Shown one piece after another: positions 15,553 through 23,490 of a stretch of 35,638 bases of DNA (its first letter is position 1; the number at the start of each line of letters is the position of its first letter). The DNA is taken from the NCBI GenBank assembly GCA_002397465.1, contig DHAP01000053.1, forward strand, positions 31,183-66,820. Direction: 5' to 3'. The notes below the pieces were generated by a model. It worked only from the letters and a program-made list of their open reading frames with translations. It ran no database searches and had not been told where the DNA came from. Source of the DNA: Caryophanales bacterium UBA4951. GTDB taxonomy: Bacteria > Bacillota_I > Bacilli_A > RFN20 > CAG-826. The translations under genes were made by a program, and so were the position numbers.

Positions 15553-17673
15553 ATGAAAAAATCTTCTTTGATTCTTACCATCGTTTCCCTGGTTCTTACT
15601 GCAATCGGAGTCGCGTTGGCTGCCTTTTCGAGCATGTATCTCGATTCGGCGATTGCTTACACAGCGGGAGCCTCTGAGTTCTTCACCACTTTGATGAACG
15701 GCTTCATGCCCGCCATGACGAGCATCTTCACGTTTAACGCCGCGACGTCGATGACCTACAACATCATTCTTGTTGTGGTCGCTGCCTTATTCCTCGTCTT
15801 CTGGATCTGGCATTTGGTCGCCCTTATCGTTAAACGCCGCCCGAACGCCCTTGGAGTTGACATCCTTTGGCTCATCAGCGGATTTGCCGGATTCGTCATG
15901 GTCGCCGGTGCCTTATCTACCGGATATATCTTCACCACTGATCTTATTACTTATATCTCAACCTCGAGTTCCACAATCCTTGGAACGTGTTTGCTCGTCA
16001 TGCCTTATGCCATCGTCGCCATCGGCTACATCCTTGGCTTCATCGGCGTTTGCATCTCGCTAGTTGATGTCAACGTCAACCCGAGCCTTTCAAAGAAGGC
16101 CGCTCAAAAAGAGAAAGCCGCCAAAGAAAACGCCGCGAATGAAGAAAACGCCGGCGGAGAAACCGATCTTAAGTCCATTCAATATGGCGAATTAGAGCAA
16201 GAAGAGACCGACAGCCTCCCAACTCCTCCTTCCTATAATACCGGAGATGGGAAACAAGCCCCGTCCGTCGTCCAATATATCAACTGCGGCGCCCCGGTTG
16301 CCAATGCCCCGGCCCCAGCCCCATATGCTCCTTATCCTTATGCTCAGGCTCCGATGTATCAGCCTCAGCCAACTGCCACGGCCCCAGCCGCCCCAGCTCC
16401 GGCCCCAGTCCCAGCTGCCAAAGATGATTCCGACAAGCCGCTTACCGCCCGTGAGCTCCGTGCCATCGTGAAAGACGAGCTTGAGCGTCATGACACCCCA
16501 GAAGAGGACCTCCCTCTCACTGAGAACCAAGTCCATAAGCTCATCAAACAAGAACTTTCTTCTTACTACGCCAAAGAGGAACCGACCCCTGAGGAAAAGC
16601 CAGCCGATGAGGCTGCCGCCCCAGCCCCAGCCCCGAGCGATGATGGCGACATGATCACCAGCGACGATCTCCGTGAGATCATCCGCGAAGAGATGAAAGT
16701 CATCATCCCTGAAGGAAACGCCGGTGTTGGAATCAGCAAAGACGAGATCCGCGCGGTTGTCCAAGACGTCATGAAAGAGCAATACCAAGACGTCCGTTCC
16801 ATCGTCGAAGACGAACTCAAGACCAATCATCAAGACGTCCGCTCGATCGTTGAGGAAGAATTGGCCAAATATCGTGCCGAGACCCCTTCACGTGAAGGCG
16901 AGGCCGCGGTTGTCGCCCGTTCCTTATCATCACAGATTGAGAGCGTCCGTTCATCGATTCTCACCAGTGAGCAGACGAGAACCATCATCTCTCAGGAACT
17001 TGACAGAAAGCTTAAATCCCTTCCGACTCAGACCATCAAAGTGGTGGAAAGAGTCCAAGAGGCCGCCCCAGCCCCCGTCAAGGTGGTTGAGAAGCCAGTC
17101 GAGCCAGAACCCGAACCCGAGCCAGCCCCAGTAGAGGAAATCGCCCCAGTCGAAGAGGCGGCGGAACCTGCCGTCGAGCCAGCCCCAATCGTTTCTGAAG
17201 AAGAAGGAGAGGATGGCGAGGCCAAAGCCAAGATCATCCGCATCCCGTTCCCAACCAGAATGTTGGACGCTGAGCAAGACCTCAAGAACAACTTCAACGA
17301 ATTGAAGGCCGAAGCCTTGAGCTATGGCTTGAAGAGCCGTCTCTCCAATTCAGGCGACACCTTCCGTCTTCACACCAAGACTTATCTCAAGATCACCATC
17401 GCCGGCAAAGGACTCAAGATCTATTACGCCCTTGATCCAAAAGCCTACGCCGATGGCCCAATCCCAGTGAAAGACGCCGGCAACAAGAACATCTACAAAG
17501 AGATTCCGACCTGCTTCAAGGTCAAGAGCCCTCTCTCGATGAAACGTGCCAAGCAGCTGATCGCCGATGCCTGCGAAAAGGATTCACTTGAGCAAGGCAA
17601 AGTCGAACCGCACAACTGGGCCGCGGAGATGAAGGATTACAAACCGCAGCTTTCTAACGAAGACGACGAATAA
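15553..17673 (+). CDS. Membrane protein with Pro/Ala-rich linker, seven helical repeats and conserved C-terminal domain
   Basis: A 706-residue protein of unknown function. Four transmembrane helices occupy about residues 5-27, 70-95, 102-125 and 145-170. A low-complexity linker rich in A, P, E and Q follows. Seven degenerate copies of a 14-residue helix with consensus L-R-x-I-V-x-D/E-E-L/M begin near 16,441, 16,516, 16,654, 16,732, 16,786, 16,831 and 16,969. A second Pro/Glu linker follows, then a globular domain of about 140 residues (from about 560) with SRLSNSGDTFRLHTKTYLKI, GKGLKIYYALDP, IPTCFKVKSPLSMKRAKQLI. I remember this last domain from many proteins of uncultured gut Firmicutes, without a function. 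ATG 15,553 is chosen because the first helix starts there and an SD is present; upstream codons lie in the dagK region. It is a single gene with its own terminator. Confidence 0.75.
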   Translation: MKKSSLILTIVSLVLTAIGVALAAFSSMYLDSAIAYTAGASEFFTTLMNGFMPAMTSIFTFNAATSMTYNIILVVVAALFLVFWIWHLVALIVKRRPNALGVDILWLISGFAGFVMVAGALSTGYIFTTDLITYISTSSSTILGTCLLVMPYAIVAIGYILGFIGVCISLVDVNVNPSLSKKAAQKEKAAKENAANEENAGGETDLKSIQYGELEQEETDSLPTPPSYNTGDGKQAPSVVQYINCGAPVANAPAPAPYAPYPYAQAPMYQPQPTATAPAAPAPAPVPAAKDDSDKPLTARELRAIVKDELERHDTPEEDLPLTENQVHKLIKQELSSYYAKEEPTPEEKPADEAAAPAPAPSDDGDMITSDDLREIIREEMKVIIPEGNAGVGISKDEIRAVVQDVMKEQYQDVRSIVEDELKTNHQDVRSIVEEELAKYRAETPSREGEAAVVARSLSSQIESVRSSILTSEQTRTIISQELDRKLKSLPTQTIKVVERVQEAAPAPVKVVEKPVEPEPEPEPAPVEEIAPVEEAAEPAVEPAPIVSEEEGEDGEAKAKIIRIPFPTRMLDAEQDLKNNFNELKAEALSYGLKSRLSNSGDTFRLHTKTYLKITIAGKGLKIYYALDPKAYADGPIPVKDAGNKNIYKEIPTCFKVKSPLSMKRAKQLIADACEKDSLEQGKVEPHNWAAEMKDYKPQLSNEDDE

Positions 17674-17684
17674 GCGCTTATAGG

Positions 17685-17716
17685 AAGTGCCTCCCCAGTG
17701 GAGGCACTTTTCCTTT
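17685..17716 (+). terminator. Strong intrinsic terminator
   Basis: AAGTGCCTCC (17,685-17,694) pairs perfectly with GGAGGCACTT (17,700-17,709), loop CCAGT, followed by TTCCTTT. It ends the large membrane protein gene. A TAGAAT (about 17,734) before the next gene may be that gene's -10 box. Confidence 0.9.
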
Positions 17717-17774
17717 AGGGCCCCGTTATGATAGAATACTCACATCGGTCTGCCCGAAAAGGAGTACCACCGTC

Positions 17775-18803
17775 TTGCCTGATCCTCTTAGTTGGCTCTA
17801 CTTATCTCTATCAATAATATTAATCATATTGTCCGGAATCTTCTCATTGACCGAGACCGCTTTCTCGTCTTTGAACAAGTATCGTTTCGAAGCGGAGGCC
17901 AAAAACGGCTCGAGATCCGCCAAACATGTTCTGAAAGTCTATGAGAAATTCGATTCTACCTTAGTCACCATCCTTTTGGGCATCAACATGATATCCGTAA
18001 TCCTGTCAGTCATTTTCACTGACCTCTTTTTGATGTGGATACCATCGCTTGACGATTCAGTGACTTCTCTTATCGCCTCTTTGATTTTGACTTTGGCCCT
18101 CTATTTCTTCGGGGAGACCATCCCAAAGCAAGTCGCGAGGAAGATGCCGAACCGCTGCGCCAAACTAACGGTTTATTTCCTTCAGTTCTTCATGGTCATT
18201 TTCTATCCTTTGACCCTCTTGTTCAAAGGCATTTCCTTTTTGGTGAAGAAAGCCACCAAAAACAAAGAGGAGCCGGAACTGACCCAAGAGGATTTCACCT
18301 CGGTCATCGAAAAGAACGAGGAACACGGGCTTCTTGAAGAAAATGAAAGCGACATCATCCAGAACTCGCTAGATTTCAACGACACCAAAGTCAAAGAGAT
18401 CCTCACCCCCAAAAAGAACATGTACATGATCGACATGAAGGGTCTTTCTTCTTCCGAGCTCGCAAAGATAATCTGCTCGACCTCTTACTCGAGAATTCCG
18501 ATGTACTATGAGGAAAAAGGACAGGTGGTCGGCGTTTTGATCGTCAAACGCTTCCTCGCCGCCCATCTTGAAAACCCCAATCTCAACATCAAGGATTACA
18601 TCGATAAGCCTTATATCGTCTCACCGAGCATCGACATCGACGATTTGGCCGATGGCTTTAAGCTCCATCATACCCAGATTGCCCTGGTCTATCAGAATGG
18701 CAAGCTTATTGGCATGGTCACGATGGAAGACGTCCTCGAAGAGTTGGTGGGCGATATCGGCGAAAAGAACCAGATCGTCTCGCCTAGGGGGATCCGCAAA
18801 TGA
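17775..18803 (+). CDS. DUF21/CBS-domain membrane protein (CNNM/CorC type), short form
   Basis: A 342-residue protein with an N-terminal CNNM (DUF21) transmembrane domain of three to four helices (about 8-150), containing LSGIFSLTETAFSSLNKYR and FFGETIPKQVARK. A paired CBS module follows (about 195-330; LTPKKNMYMIDMK, YSRIPMYYEE, IGMVTMEDVLEELVGDI). The usual C-terminal CorC/HlyC domain is absent: the protein stops about ten residues after the second CBS. Family members are implicated in Mg2+ efflux or Mg/Co tolerance, with CBS domains binding ATP. It starts at TTG 17,775, supported by AAAAGGAG 10 bases upstream and by the correct position of the first helix. Its stop overlaps the start of a longer paralogue by four bases (ATGA). 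Confidence 0.87.
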   Translation: MPDPLSWLYLSLSIILIILSGIFSLTETAFSSLNKYRFEAEAKNGSRSAKHVLKVYEKFDSTLVTILLGINMISVILSVIFTDLFLMWIPSLDDSVTSLIASLILTLALYFFGETIPKQVARKMPNRCAKLTVYFLQFFMVIFYPLTLLFKGISFLVKKATKNKEEPELTQEDFTSVIEKNEEHGLLEENESDIIQNSLDFNDTKVKEILTPKKNMYMIDMKGLSSSELAKIICSTSYSRIPMYYEEKGQVVGVLIVKRFLAAHLENPNLNIKDYIDKPYIVSPSIDIDDLADGFKLHHTQIALVYQNGKLIGMVTMEDVLEELVGDIGEKNQIVSPRGIRK

Positions 18804-20107
18804 AAACGATAGATATCGTCTACATCATCGTCCTCCTCGTCTTGCTGGCCCTCTCTTCACTATATTCAGCCTCCGACATGGCTTATAGCTCAGTCAACAA
18901 ACTGAGGCTCGAAAAGAAGGCTTTGCTAGGTGATGAGGCCTCCAAAAAGGCTTTAAAATATGCGAATGATTATGACAAGACGATCGCGACGATCCTCTTT
19001 GGCAACGACTTCGTGAACATTCTCGCCTCTTCTTTGATGAGCTTGCTCGCCAGAGACGTCTTGGCGGAGTATGTCGGCGAGTCCATGGCTGTTACCATCG
19101 GGTCCCTTGTGCTTTTGTTATTGCTATTGATATTCGGAGAAATATCTCCGAAAGCCTTGGCAAAAGCCCATTCTTTCGCTTTTTCCCGTCACCTTGTCCG
19201 TTTCGTCAAATGCTCGTTCATCATCTTCTTCCCATTCGTCTATCCTTCTAACAAGTTAGCTGAGAAGATAGCCTCTCCGTTAATCGAGAAAGCCCCGATC
19301 GAGAATGATTCTTTGGCGGATGACGATGAGTTGCAGGCCATGGTCGAGGACATTAAAAAAGAAGGCATCATCGATGAAGAACAAAGCAAACTTATCAATA
19401 GGTCCATCGATTTCAAAGAAACGTCCTGCTATGAGATCATGACGCCTAGGGTCAAGGTCTTCGGTTATGACAGCGATGAGCCGTTCCAGGAGTTTTTGAA
19501 GAACCCCAATGTTTTCCGTCACTCGAGGATACCGGTCTACAAGAGCAACCTCGACCACGTTCTCGGCTACATACCGGTGAAGACCCTCTTAAGGGTATTG
19601 ACCAAGGGAGAGAAGCCTTCTTTGGACTCTTTGATACTTCCTATCGTCTCCGTTCCGAGAACCATGAACATATCCTCGACCATGGCTTTGATGAAAGAGA
19701 CCCATCACCACATCGCGGTGGTGAGAGACGAATTCGGTGGCACTGAGGGAATCATCACCTTAGAGGACATCCTCGAAGAGTTGGTCGGCGAGATGTATGA
19801 TGAGAAAGACAAGCAGGAGCCCGACATCGTCGAGATCAAGAAAAACGTCTACAAGGTCAAAGGGACGATGAACATCGATGACTTCTTCGCCTTGTTCCAA
19901 GTCGATCCCGATAAACTTCAGGACACTTACACGACCGTGGGCGGGTATATCGTCAACGATTTGGGCAGATTCGCCAAAGTCGGAGACAAATTCAAACGCG
20001 GCAATCTGTCGTTCCAAGTCACTGAGTGCGATGAGTATTCCGTCAAGGAAGCCATCGTGAGTTATAAAAAGAGCAAGAGCCAGCCAAAGAAAAAGAAAGG
20101 CCTCTGA
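18800..20107 (+). CDS. DUF21/CBS/CorC_HlyC membrane protein, full-length form
   Basis: A 435-residue paralogue of the preceding gene with all three modules. The CNNM domain (about 1-180) has LSSLYSASDMAYSSVNKLRL and FGEISPKALAKAH. The CBS pair (about 210-335) has MTPRVKVFGYDSDE, HSRIPVYKSN and VVRDEFGGTEGIITLEDILEELVGEM. The CorC/HlyC-associated domain (about 350-425) has TMNIDDFFALFQ and TTVGGYIVNDLGRF. A role in divalent cation (Mg2+) homeostasis is inferred from the family. The ATGA overlap with the short form suggests coupled translation and possibly a heterodimer, since these proteins function as dimers. It overlaps the following SDR gene by one base. Confidence 0.93.
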   Translation: MKTIDIVYIIVLLVLLALSSLYSASDMAYSSVNKLRLEKKALLGDEASKKALKYANDYDKTIATILFGNDFVNILASSLMSLLARDVLAEYVGESMAVTIGSLVLLLLLLIFGEISPKALAKAHSFAFSRHLVRFVKCSFIIFFPFVYPSNKLAEKIASPLIEKAPIENDSLADDDELQAMVEDIKKEGIIDEEQSKLINRSIDFKETSCYEIMTPRVKVFGYDSDEPFQEFLKNPNVFRHSRIPVYKSNLDHVLGYIPVKTLLRVLTKGEKPSLDSLILPIVSVPRTMNISSTMALMKETHHHIAVVRDEFGGTEGIITLEDILEELVGEMYDEKDKQEPDIVEIKKNVYKVKGTMNIDDFFALFQVDPDKLQDTYTTVGGYIVNDLGRFAKVGDKFKRGNLSFQVTECDEYSVKEAIVSYKKSKSQPKKKKGL

Positions 20108-20979
20108 TGGACAAAAGAGAGAAGTGGCTGAAAAAGAAACTGCCTGAACCGCTCTCTTTGCGCGTGCTTGTTAGCGGAGCCACTTCGGGAATAGGCTACG
20201 AATGCGCTTTGGATTTAGCTTCTTTGGGGGCTGAAGTCTATGTGGCCGTCAGGAACAAAGAGAAAGCCAAAAAAGCCGAAGAAGACATCCTTCTTTTGTG
20301 TCCGGAAGCCAAACTCCATTTCTGCTTTTATGACCAAAGCAAGCCAGAATCCATCAAAGCCTTGTCTGAAGAGCTGAAAGACATTCATTTTGACTCCATC
20401 GTCCTGAACGCCGGAATCTATTACCCCAAGAAGGGCTCAGTGGTCGAAGACGGGACTTCTTTGACTTTCATGACGAACGCGGTGGGGACTTATCTTTTCT
20501 TCTCATATTTCTACCTCTATCACAAAGACTCGCGTTATGTCTTCGTGAATTCGGTCGCCAATAGCACGCCAAAAGATGGCTACGAAAGCTATCTTGGGCA
20601 AGACATCCATTCAAGGAACAAATCCTATTCCGTCTCCAAAAGGGCGGTCATGAATGTTTTTGGCTATGCCTTGCTCCTTGGGGCTGACGCCACATTGACC
20701 CATCCTGGCATCACAAGGAGCAATATCCTTCGAGAATTCGCACCATGGATCAAGAAAGCCGGGAACAATTTCCTCTATCTCTTCTCCCATAAGCCTTGGA
20801 AGGCTTGCTTGGGGATGGTCTATCTGGCTTCCATGAAAGGAAAACGCGGGGACTATGTGGTCCCACGCGGTCTCTTCCATTTCTCAGGGTATCCAAAAAC
20901 CATCAGGTTCCCTAAACGCAAAGTTTATAAAAAGTACGATAAACTGATAAAACTACTTCGTAGCCGGTATGGAATCTAG
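20107..20979 (+). CDS. Short-chain dehydrogenase/reductase
   Basis: A 290-residue Rossmann-fold oxidoreductase. The nucleotide-binding motif GATSGIG is at residues 24-30, LNAG in the middle, and the catalytic tyrosine-lysine pair YSVSK at 174-178 with serines upstream (FVNSVANS). The length and helix after YxxxK fit the retinol-dehydrogenase/WWOX-like 'classical' branch that often acts on lipids or isoprenoids; the substrate is unknown. The start codon overlaps the stop of the CNNM gene (TGATG), so it belongs to that operon. The 3' end overlaps the opposing gmk gene by 27 bases. Confidence 0.88.
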   Translation: MDKREKWLKKKLPEPLSLRVLVSGATSGIGYECALDLASLGAEVYVAVRNKEKAKKAEEDILLLCPEAKLHFCFYDQSKPESIKALSEELKDIHFDSIVLNAGIYYPKKGSVVEDGTSLTFMTNAVGTYLFFSYFYLYHKDSRYVFVNSVANSTPKDGYESYLGQDIHSRNKSYSVSKRAVMNVFGYALLLGADATLTHPGITRSNILREFAPWIKKAGNNFLYLFSHKPWKACLGMVYLASMKGKRGDYVVPRGLFHFSGYPKTIRFPKRKVYKKYDKLIKLLRSRYGI

Positions 20980-21519
20980 TCCTCTCGATTTGAGGGACAA
21001 ACGATATTTAAGATAGATATCATCGGTTATTTCTTCTAATCCACGATTGTCTGTCTCAATCAAAAAATCAGTTGGTGCGATTTCTTTTGGCGCGAAATCG
21101 GTTCTGTCTCCTTCGATGCGGCGGGCGATGTCTTTGTTGTCGTCTCCCCGGATGTGCATGCGGATTTCACGTGTTTTCTCGCTGGCTTCCAAATAGAAAG
21201 TCACGATTGATTTATCTTCGAGCGCCAAGAATGATTTCAAACCATTCGGGTCCACGACGACGCATTTATTGTCATTGATCTCTTTTTTGGAGCAGCCATA
21301 GTAGTTGCCATTGTAAAAGGTGTGCTCGACAAAACACGATTCGCCAAGAAGCCTTTCAAACTCCTCTTTGCTCACAAAATGATAATCGACGCCGTCTTTT
21401 TCACCGACTCTTGGCGATCTCGAGGTATGGGTTATCGCTTTGACGATTCCATATTTAAGACGGAGAAGTTTGGCTACTTCGGTTTTTCCGCTGGCAGAGG
21501 GGCCACAAAGCAAAATCAT
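20953..21519 (-). CDS. gmk: Guanylate kinase
   Basis: A 188-residue enzyme that phosphorylates GMP to GDP. The P-loop reads LLCGPSASGKTE at residues 3-14. The GMP-binding block is THTSRSPRVGEKDGVDYHFVSKEEF. Later segments include FVEHTFYNGNYYG, VVVDPNG (instead of the usual L-x-x-D-x-x-G) and IRGDDNKDIARRIEGD for the lid arginines. ATG 21,519 gives the normal family start just before the P-loop; an ATG at 21,546 would add nine residues, but it lies upstream of the TATAAT box. That box is 7 bases before ATG 21,519 and no SD is present, suggesting a leaderless mRNA. The 3' end overlaps the SDR gene convergently. Confidence 0.92.
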   Translation of the reverse strand: MILLCGPSASGKTEVAKLLRLKYGIVKAITHTSRSPRVGEKDGVDYHFVSKEEFERLLGESCFVEHTFYNGNYYGCSKKEINDNKCVVVDPNGLKSFLALEDKSIVTFYLEASEKTREIRMHIRGDDNKDIARRIEGDRTDFAPKEIAPTDFLIETDNRGLEEITDDIYLKYRLSLKSRGLDSIPATK

Positions 21520-21526
21520 TTGCCAT

Positions 21527-21532
21527 ATTATA
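21527..21532 (-). promoter_or_regulatory. -10 box of a putative leaderless gmk promoter
   Basis: A perfect TATAAT on the minus strand, exactly 7 bases from ATG 21,519. The best -35 at 17 bases is poor (TTCTAG). Confidence 0.5.
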
Positions 21533-21596
21533 ACCTTGCATTCCAACCTCTAGAAGAATTTTTTAATTCGATAAAATCTAATTGTTTTCTTATCAG

Positions 21597-21626
21597 TTGA
21601 TATTTTTGGGCAGAAATGGATAAAAT
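21597..21626 (+). promoter_or_regulatory. Promoter of the Tad-like operon
   Basis: TTGATA (21,597-21,602), an 18-base spacer and TAAAAT (21,621-21,626). The first gene starts at 21,660 with SD AAGGAG (21,645-21,650). The gap between gmk and this gene is about 140 bases and holds the two divergent promoters. Confidence 0.65.
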
Positions 21627-21659
21627 CGTTCTAGAGATAGAGGAAAGGAGTGGAGCATT

Positions 21660-22019
21660 ATGGAAGAAACCACAACATTCGACGTCTGTTTCCAAGAAAA
21701 CTCGATTAAGGATCGTATAACGACCCTCAACGCCCTCTATCGCTCGTCTTTGATTGAGCTGGGCTATTCACCGGATGAACACCTTGAGAATCTTGATTCA
21801 TGGCGTCTATTTCATTTCCGTGATGATGCCGCTGCGGTGTTGTTGACCAGAGTCGTGGACTTTTACGAAGGCCTATCCAGCATGGAAAAAAAGGTTTTCT
21901 ATACGGACGTCCTCGAAAAAGGAAGACATTACCACTGGTGGTGGATGGAATTCCTCGGAAACAAAGAATATACAAAAACTTGTGTCTCGACTTTCAATAA
22001 AATCCTAAATTACTTCTAG
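21660..22019 (+). CDS. Small helical protein, first gene of the Tad-like operon
   Basis: A 119-residue protein of unknown function without a signal peptide or membrane helix. The C-terminal half, LSSMEKKVFYTDVLEKGRHYHWWWMEFLGNKEYTKTC (in part), looks like the last helices of a sigma-factor region 4 or of the MG284/MPN403 and ArpU-type DNA-binding proteins, in which a W-W precedes a helix-turn-helix. That resemblance is by eye and weak. If right, it would be a regulator encoded with the machine it controls. It has a good SD (AAGGAG, 9-base spacing) and lies two bases upstream of the next gene, so it is clearly in the operon. Confidence 0.6.
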   Translation: MEETTTFDVCFQENSIKDRITTLNALYRSSLIELGYSPDEHLENLDSWRLFHFRDDAAAVLLTRVVDFYEGLSSMEKKVFYTDVLEKGRHYHWWWMEFLGNKEYTKTCVSTFNKILNYF

Positions 22020-22021
22020 AC

Positions 22022-23086
22022 ATGAAGGAACGAATCAAAAAGCTCGCCTTTCTTTTCGTGCTGTCCATAAGTTCCATCTCGGCGGTCAGCATCGACATGG
22101 AGGGCATTTGGACGTATCCAAAAGAGCAAGGGATGTTCGTAAATCTGCCAACCAACACCCTACATAGCTACTTCGAGGTGAGAAAAGCAGGGCTCTATTC
22201 TTTCAAATGGTCTTTGACGGTTGAATATTCCAAAAGAGACCCTTCAAGGAAGGACGTGGAGACACAGATTTTCGACAGCGTTAACTTGGGCGCCTACCAA
22301 AAAGGGCAAAAGCCTTTGTTTTCGAAAGAGTTCCCTTCTTATTTGCTACACGAAGGATATAGGCATCACTTCAGCCTTATCTACCATTATCAAGGCTATA
22401 GTGGGAGTTCCTATAGAGACGTCAAGACCGACACTTTTTTCTATCCGGTCCGAAGCAAGAGCCTTGATCTCGGCTTTGAAGGGACGATATATGGCGATTC
22501 AGGTTCCGTCAAACTCCTTGACCCCACCTTAAAAGACATGTCAACCGAGACTTATTTCTTTGAGTATTTTGGTTTTCAGCAGGATGAAAGCGACCCCATA
22601 GCCAACCACTACGATTTGAAAAGGATCATTTTGAAAGAGAAGGACTGCTTTGGCAAATTCCTGAAGCCAGCCCATAAAGAGATCTACATCCGCATCAACA
22701 AGGGCTACGAATATTTCAAAGCTTATGGAAGCTTGGAAAACGATAGGGGAACCCTTTATAGAAAGATTCCTTTGGAGTTGGTGTCCCATCAAATGTCCTA
22801 TGGTGGATATGGGGTTCAATTGGCAGAGCCGGTCGCCGTTTCGCCAAACCTCAAAGAGGTTCATAAACTAAGCGAGAAAACCGAGAGGGATGTCATCGTT
22901 AGAAAACTGTTCTTTCCATATCTCACCGATGAGCATTCCTATTTCGAGGCCCAGATGGATTTCGTGATGACCGAGGCTGGGCAATTTGGGAAAGACACGT
23001 ATCGTTGGAGGGTCAATATGTACAAAAGCGCCAATATCTATGGTGGAAGAGAACACTCTGGCTACTACGTAGGCGAGGTCCTATGA
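22022..23086 (+). CDS. Exported protein of the Tad-like operon, unknown function
   Basis: A 354-residue protein with an N-terminal signal peptide: basic MKERIKK, a hydrophobic core LAFLFVLSISSIS and a likely cleavage around residues 22-24. The mature part is rich in aromatic residues and predicted beta strands (HSYFEVRKAGLYSFKWSLTVEYSK; HHFSLIYHYQGYSG), with no further membrane helix and no LPXTG motif. I do not recognise a family. The location inside the operon before the ATPase suggests a surface subunit or assembly factor of the pilus-like machine. It overlaps the next gene through ATGA at 23,083-23,086. Confidence 0.65.
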   Translation: MKERIKKLAFLFVLSISSISAVSIDMEGIWTYPKEQGMFVNLPTNTLHSYFEVRKAGLYSFKWSLTVEYSKRDPSRKDVETQIFDSVNLGAYQKGQKPLFSKEFPSYLLHEGYRHHFSLIYHYQGYSGSSYRDVKTDTFFYPVRSKSLDLGFEGTIYGDSGSVKLLDPTLKDMSTETYFFEYFGFQQDESDPIANHYDLKRIILKEKDCFGKFLKPAHKEIYIRINKGYEYFKAYGSLENDRGTLYRKIPLELVSHQMSYGGYGVQLAEPVAVSPNLKEVHKLSEKTERDVIVRKLFFPYLTDEHSYFEAQMDFVMTEAGQFGKDTYRWRVNMYKSANIYGGREHSGYYVGEVL

Positions 23087-23490
23087 TCAATTTTCTTATC
23101 TGGTCTTTGGTCCTCACCCTTTCCGTCTCCATGTTTGGCTACACGAGAAACCTTGGGCACGTTCACAGGGCTCTTGAGAGCATCGACACCTATTTCATGG
23201 AACAATTCGTGATGGTTCCAAGTCTTTATGATTACCCTAGCTATGTCTATCAGCCTTGTTTTGACGAGGAATACTTGGTATCGAGTCTTAACCGTCATCT
23301 AAAAGAGAATTTATATGGGTATGTTGACGAAAACAGCTGGAGCATTTCCTACACGTTTTCGGCCTATCAAGAGGAGGGCATATTGCCACAAAGGGTGGAT
23401 TTTAAGTTCAAAGCGTCTTTTTACCTTGCTTATGACTTCAACGCAAACAAGGCCTTCGAGGTGAAAAAAGGGGATATTTATGTTTGGTGA
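23083..23490 (+). CDS. Small membrane-anchored or exported protein of the Tad-like operon
   Basis: A 135-residue protein with one hydrophobic N-terminal segment (residues 2-18, INFLIWSLVLTLSVSMF) and a soluble aromatic-rich remainder. The layout (N-terminal helix plus about 110-residue beta-rich domain) is similar to TadE/minor-pseudopilin proteins, but no sequence motif confirms this. The start at ATG 23,083 is chosen for the ATGA overlap with the preceding gene and a GAGG upstream; a longer reading from 23,005 would be embedded in that gene. The 3' end overlaps the ATPase gene by 11 bases. Confidence 0.6.
   Translation: MINFLIWSLVLTLSVSMFGYTRNLGHVHRALESIDTYFMEQFVMVPSLYDYPSYVYQPCFDEEYLVSSLNRHLKENLYGYVDENSWSISYTFSAYQEEGILPQRVDFKFKASFYLAYDFNANKAFEVKKGDIYVW

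Noticed and set aside
16192..16833. Long minus-strand reading frame inside the 706-residue membrane protein
   Set aside because: It is antisense to the Pro/Ala-rich linker and its W/G-rich protein is the mirror of biased codons; no SD or family pattern.
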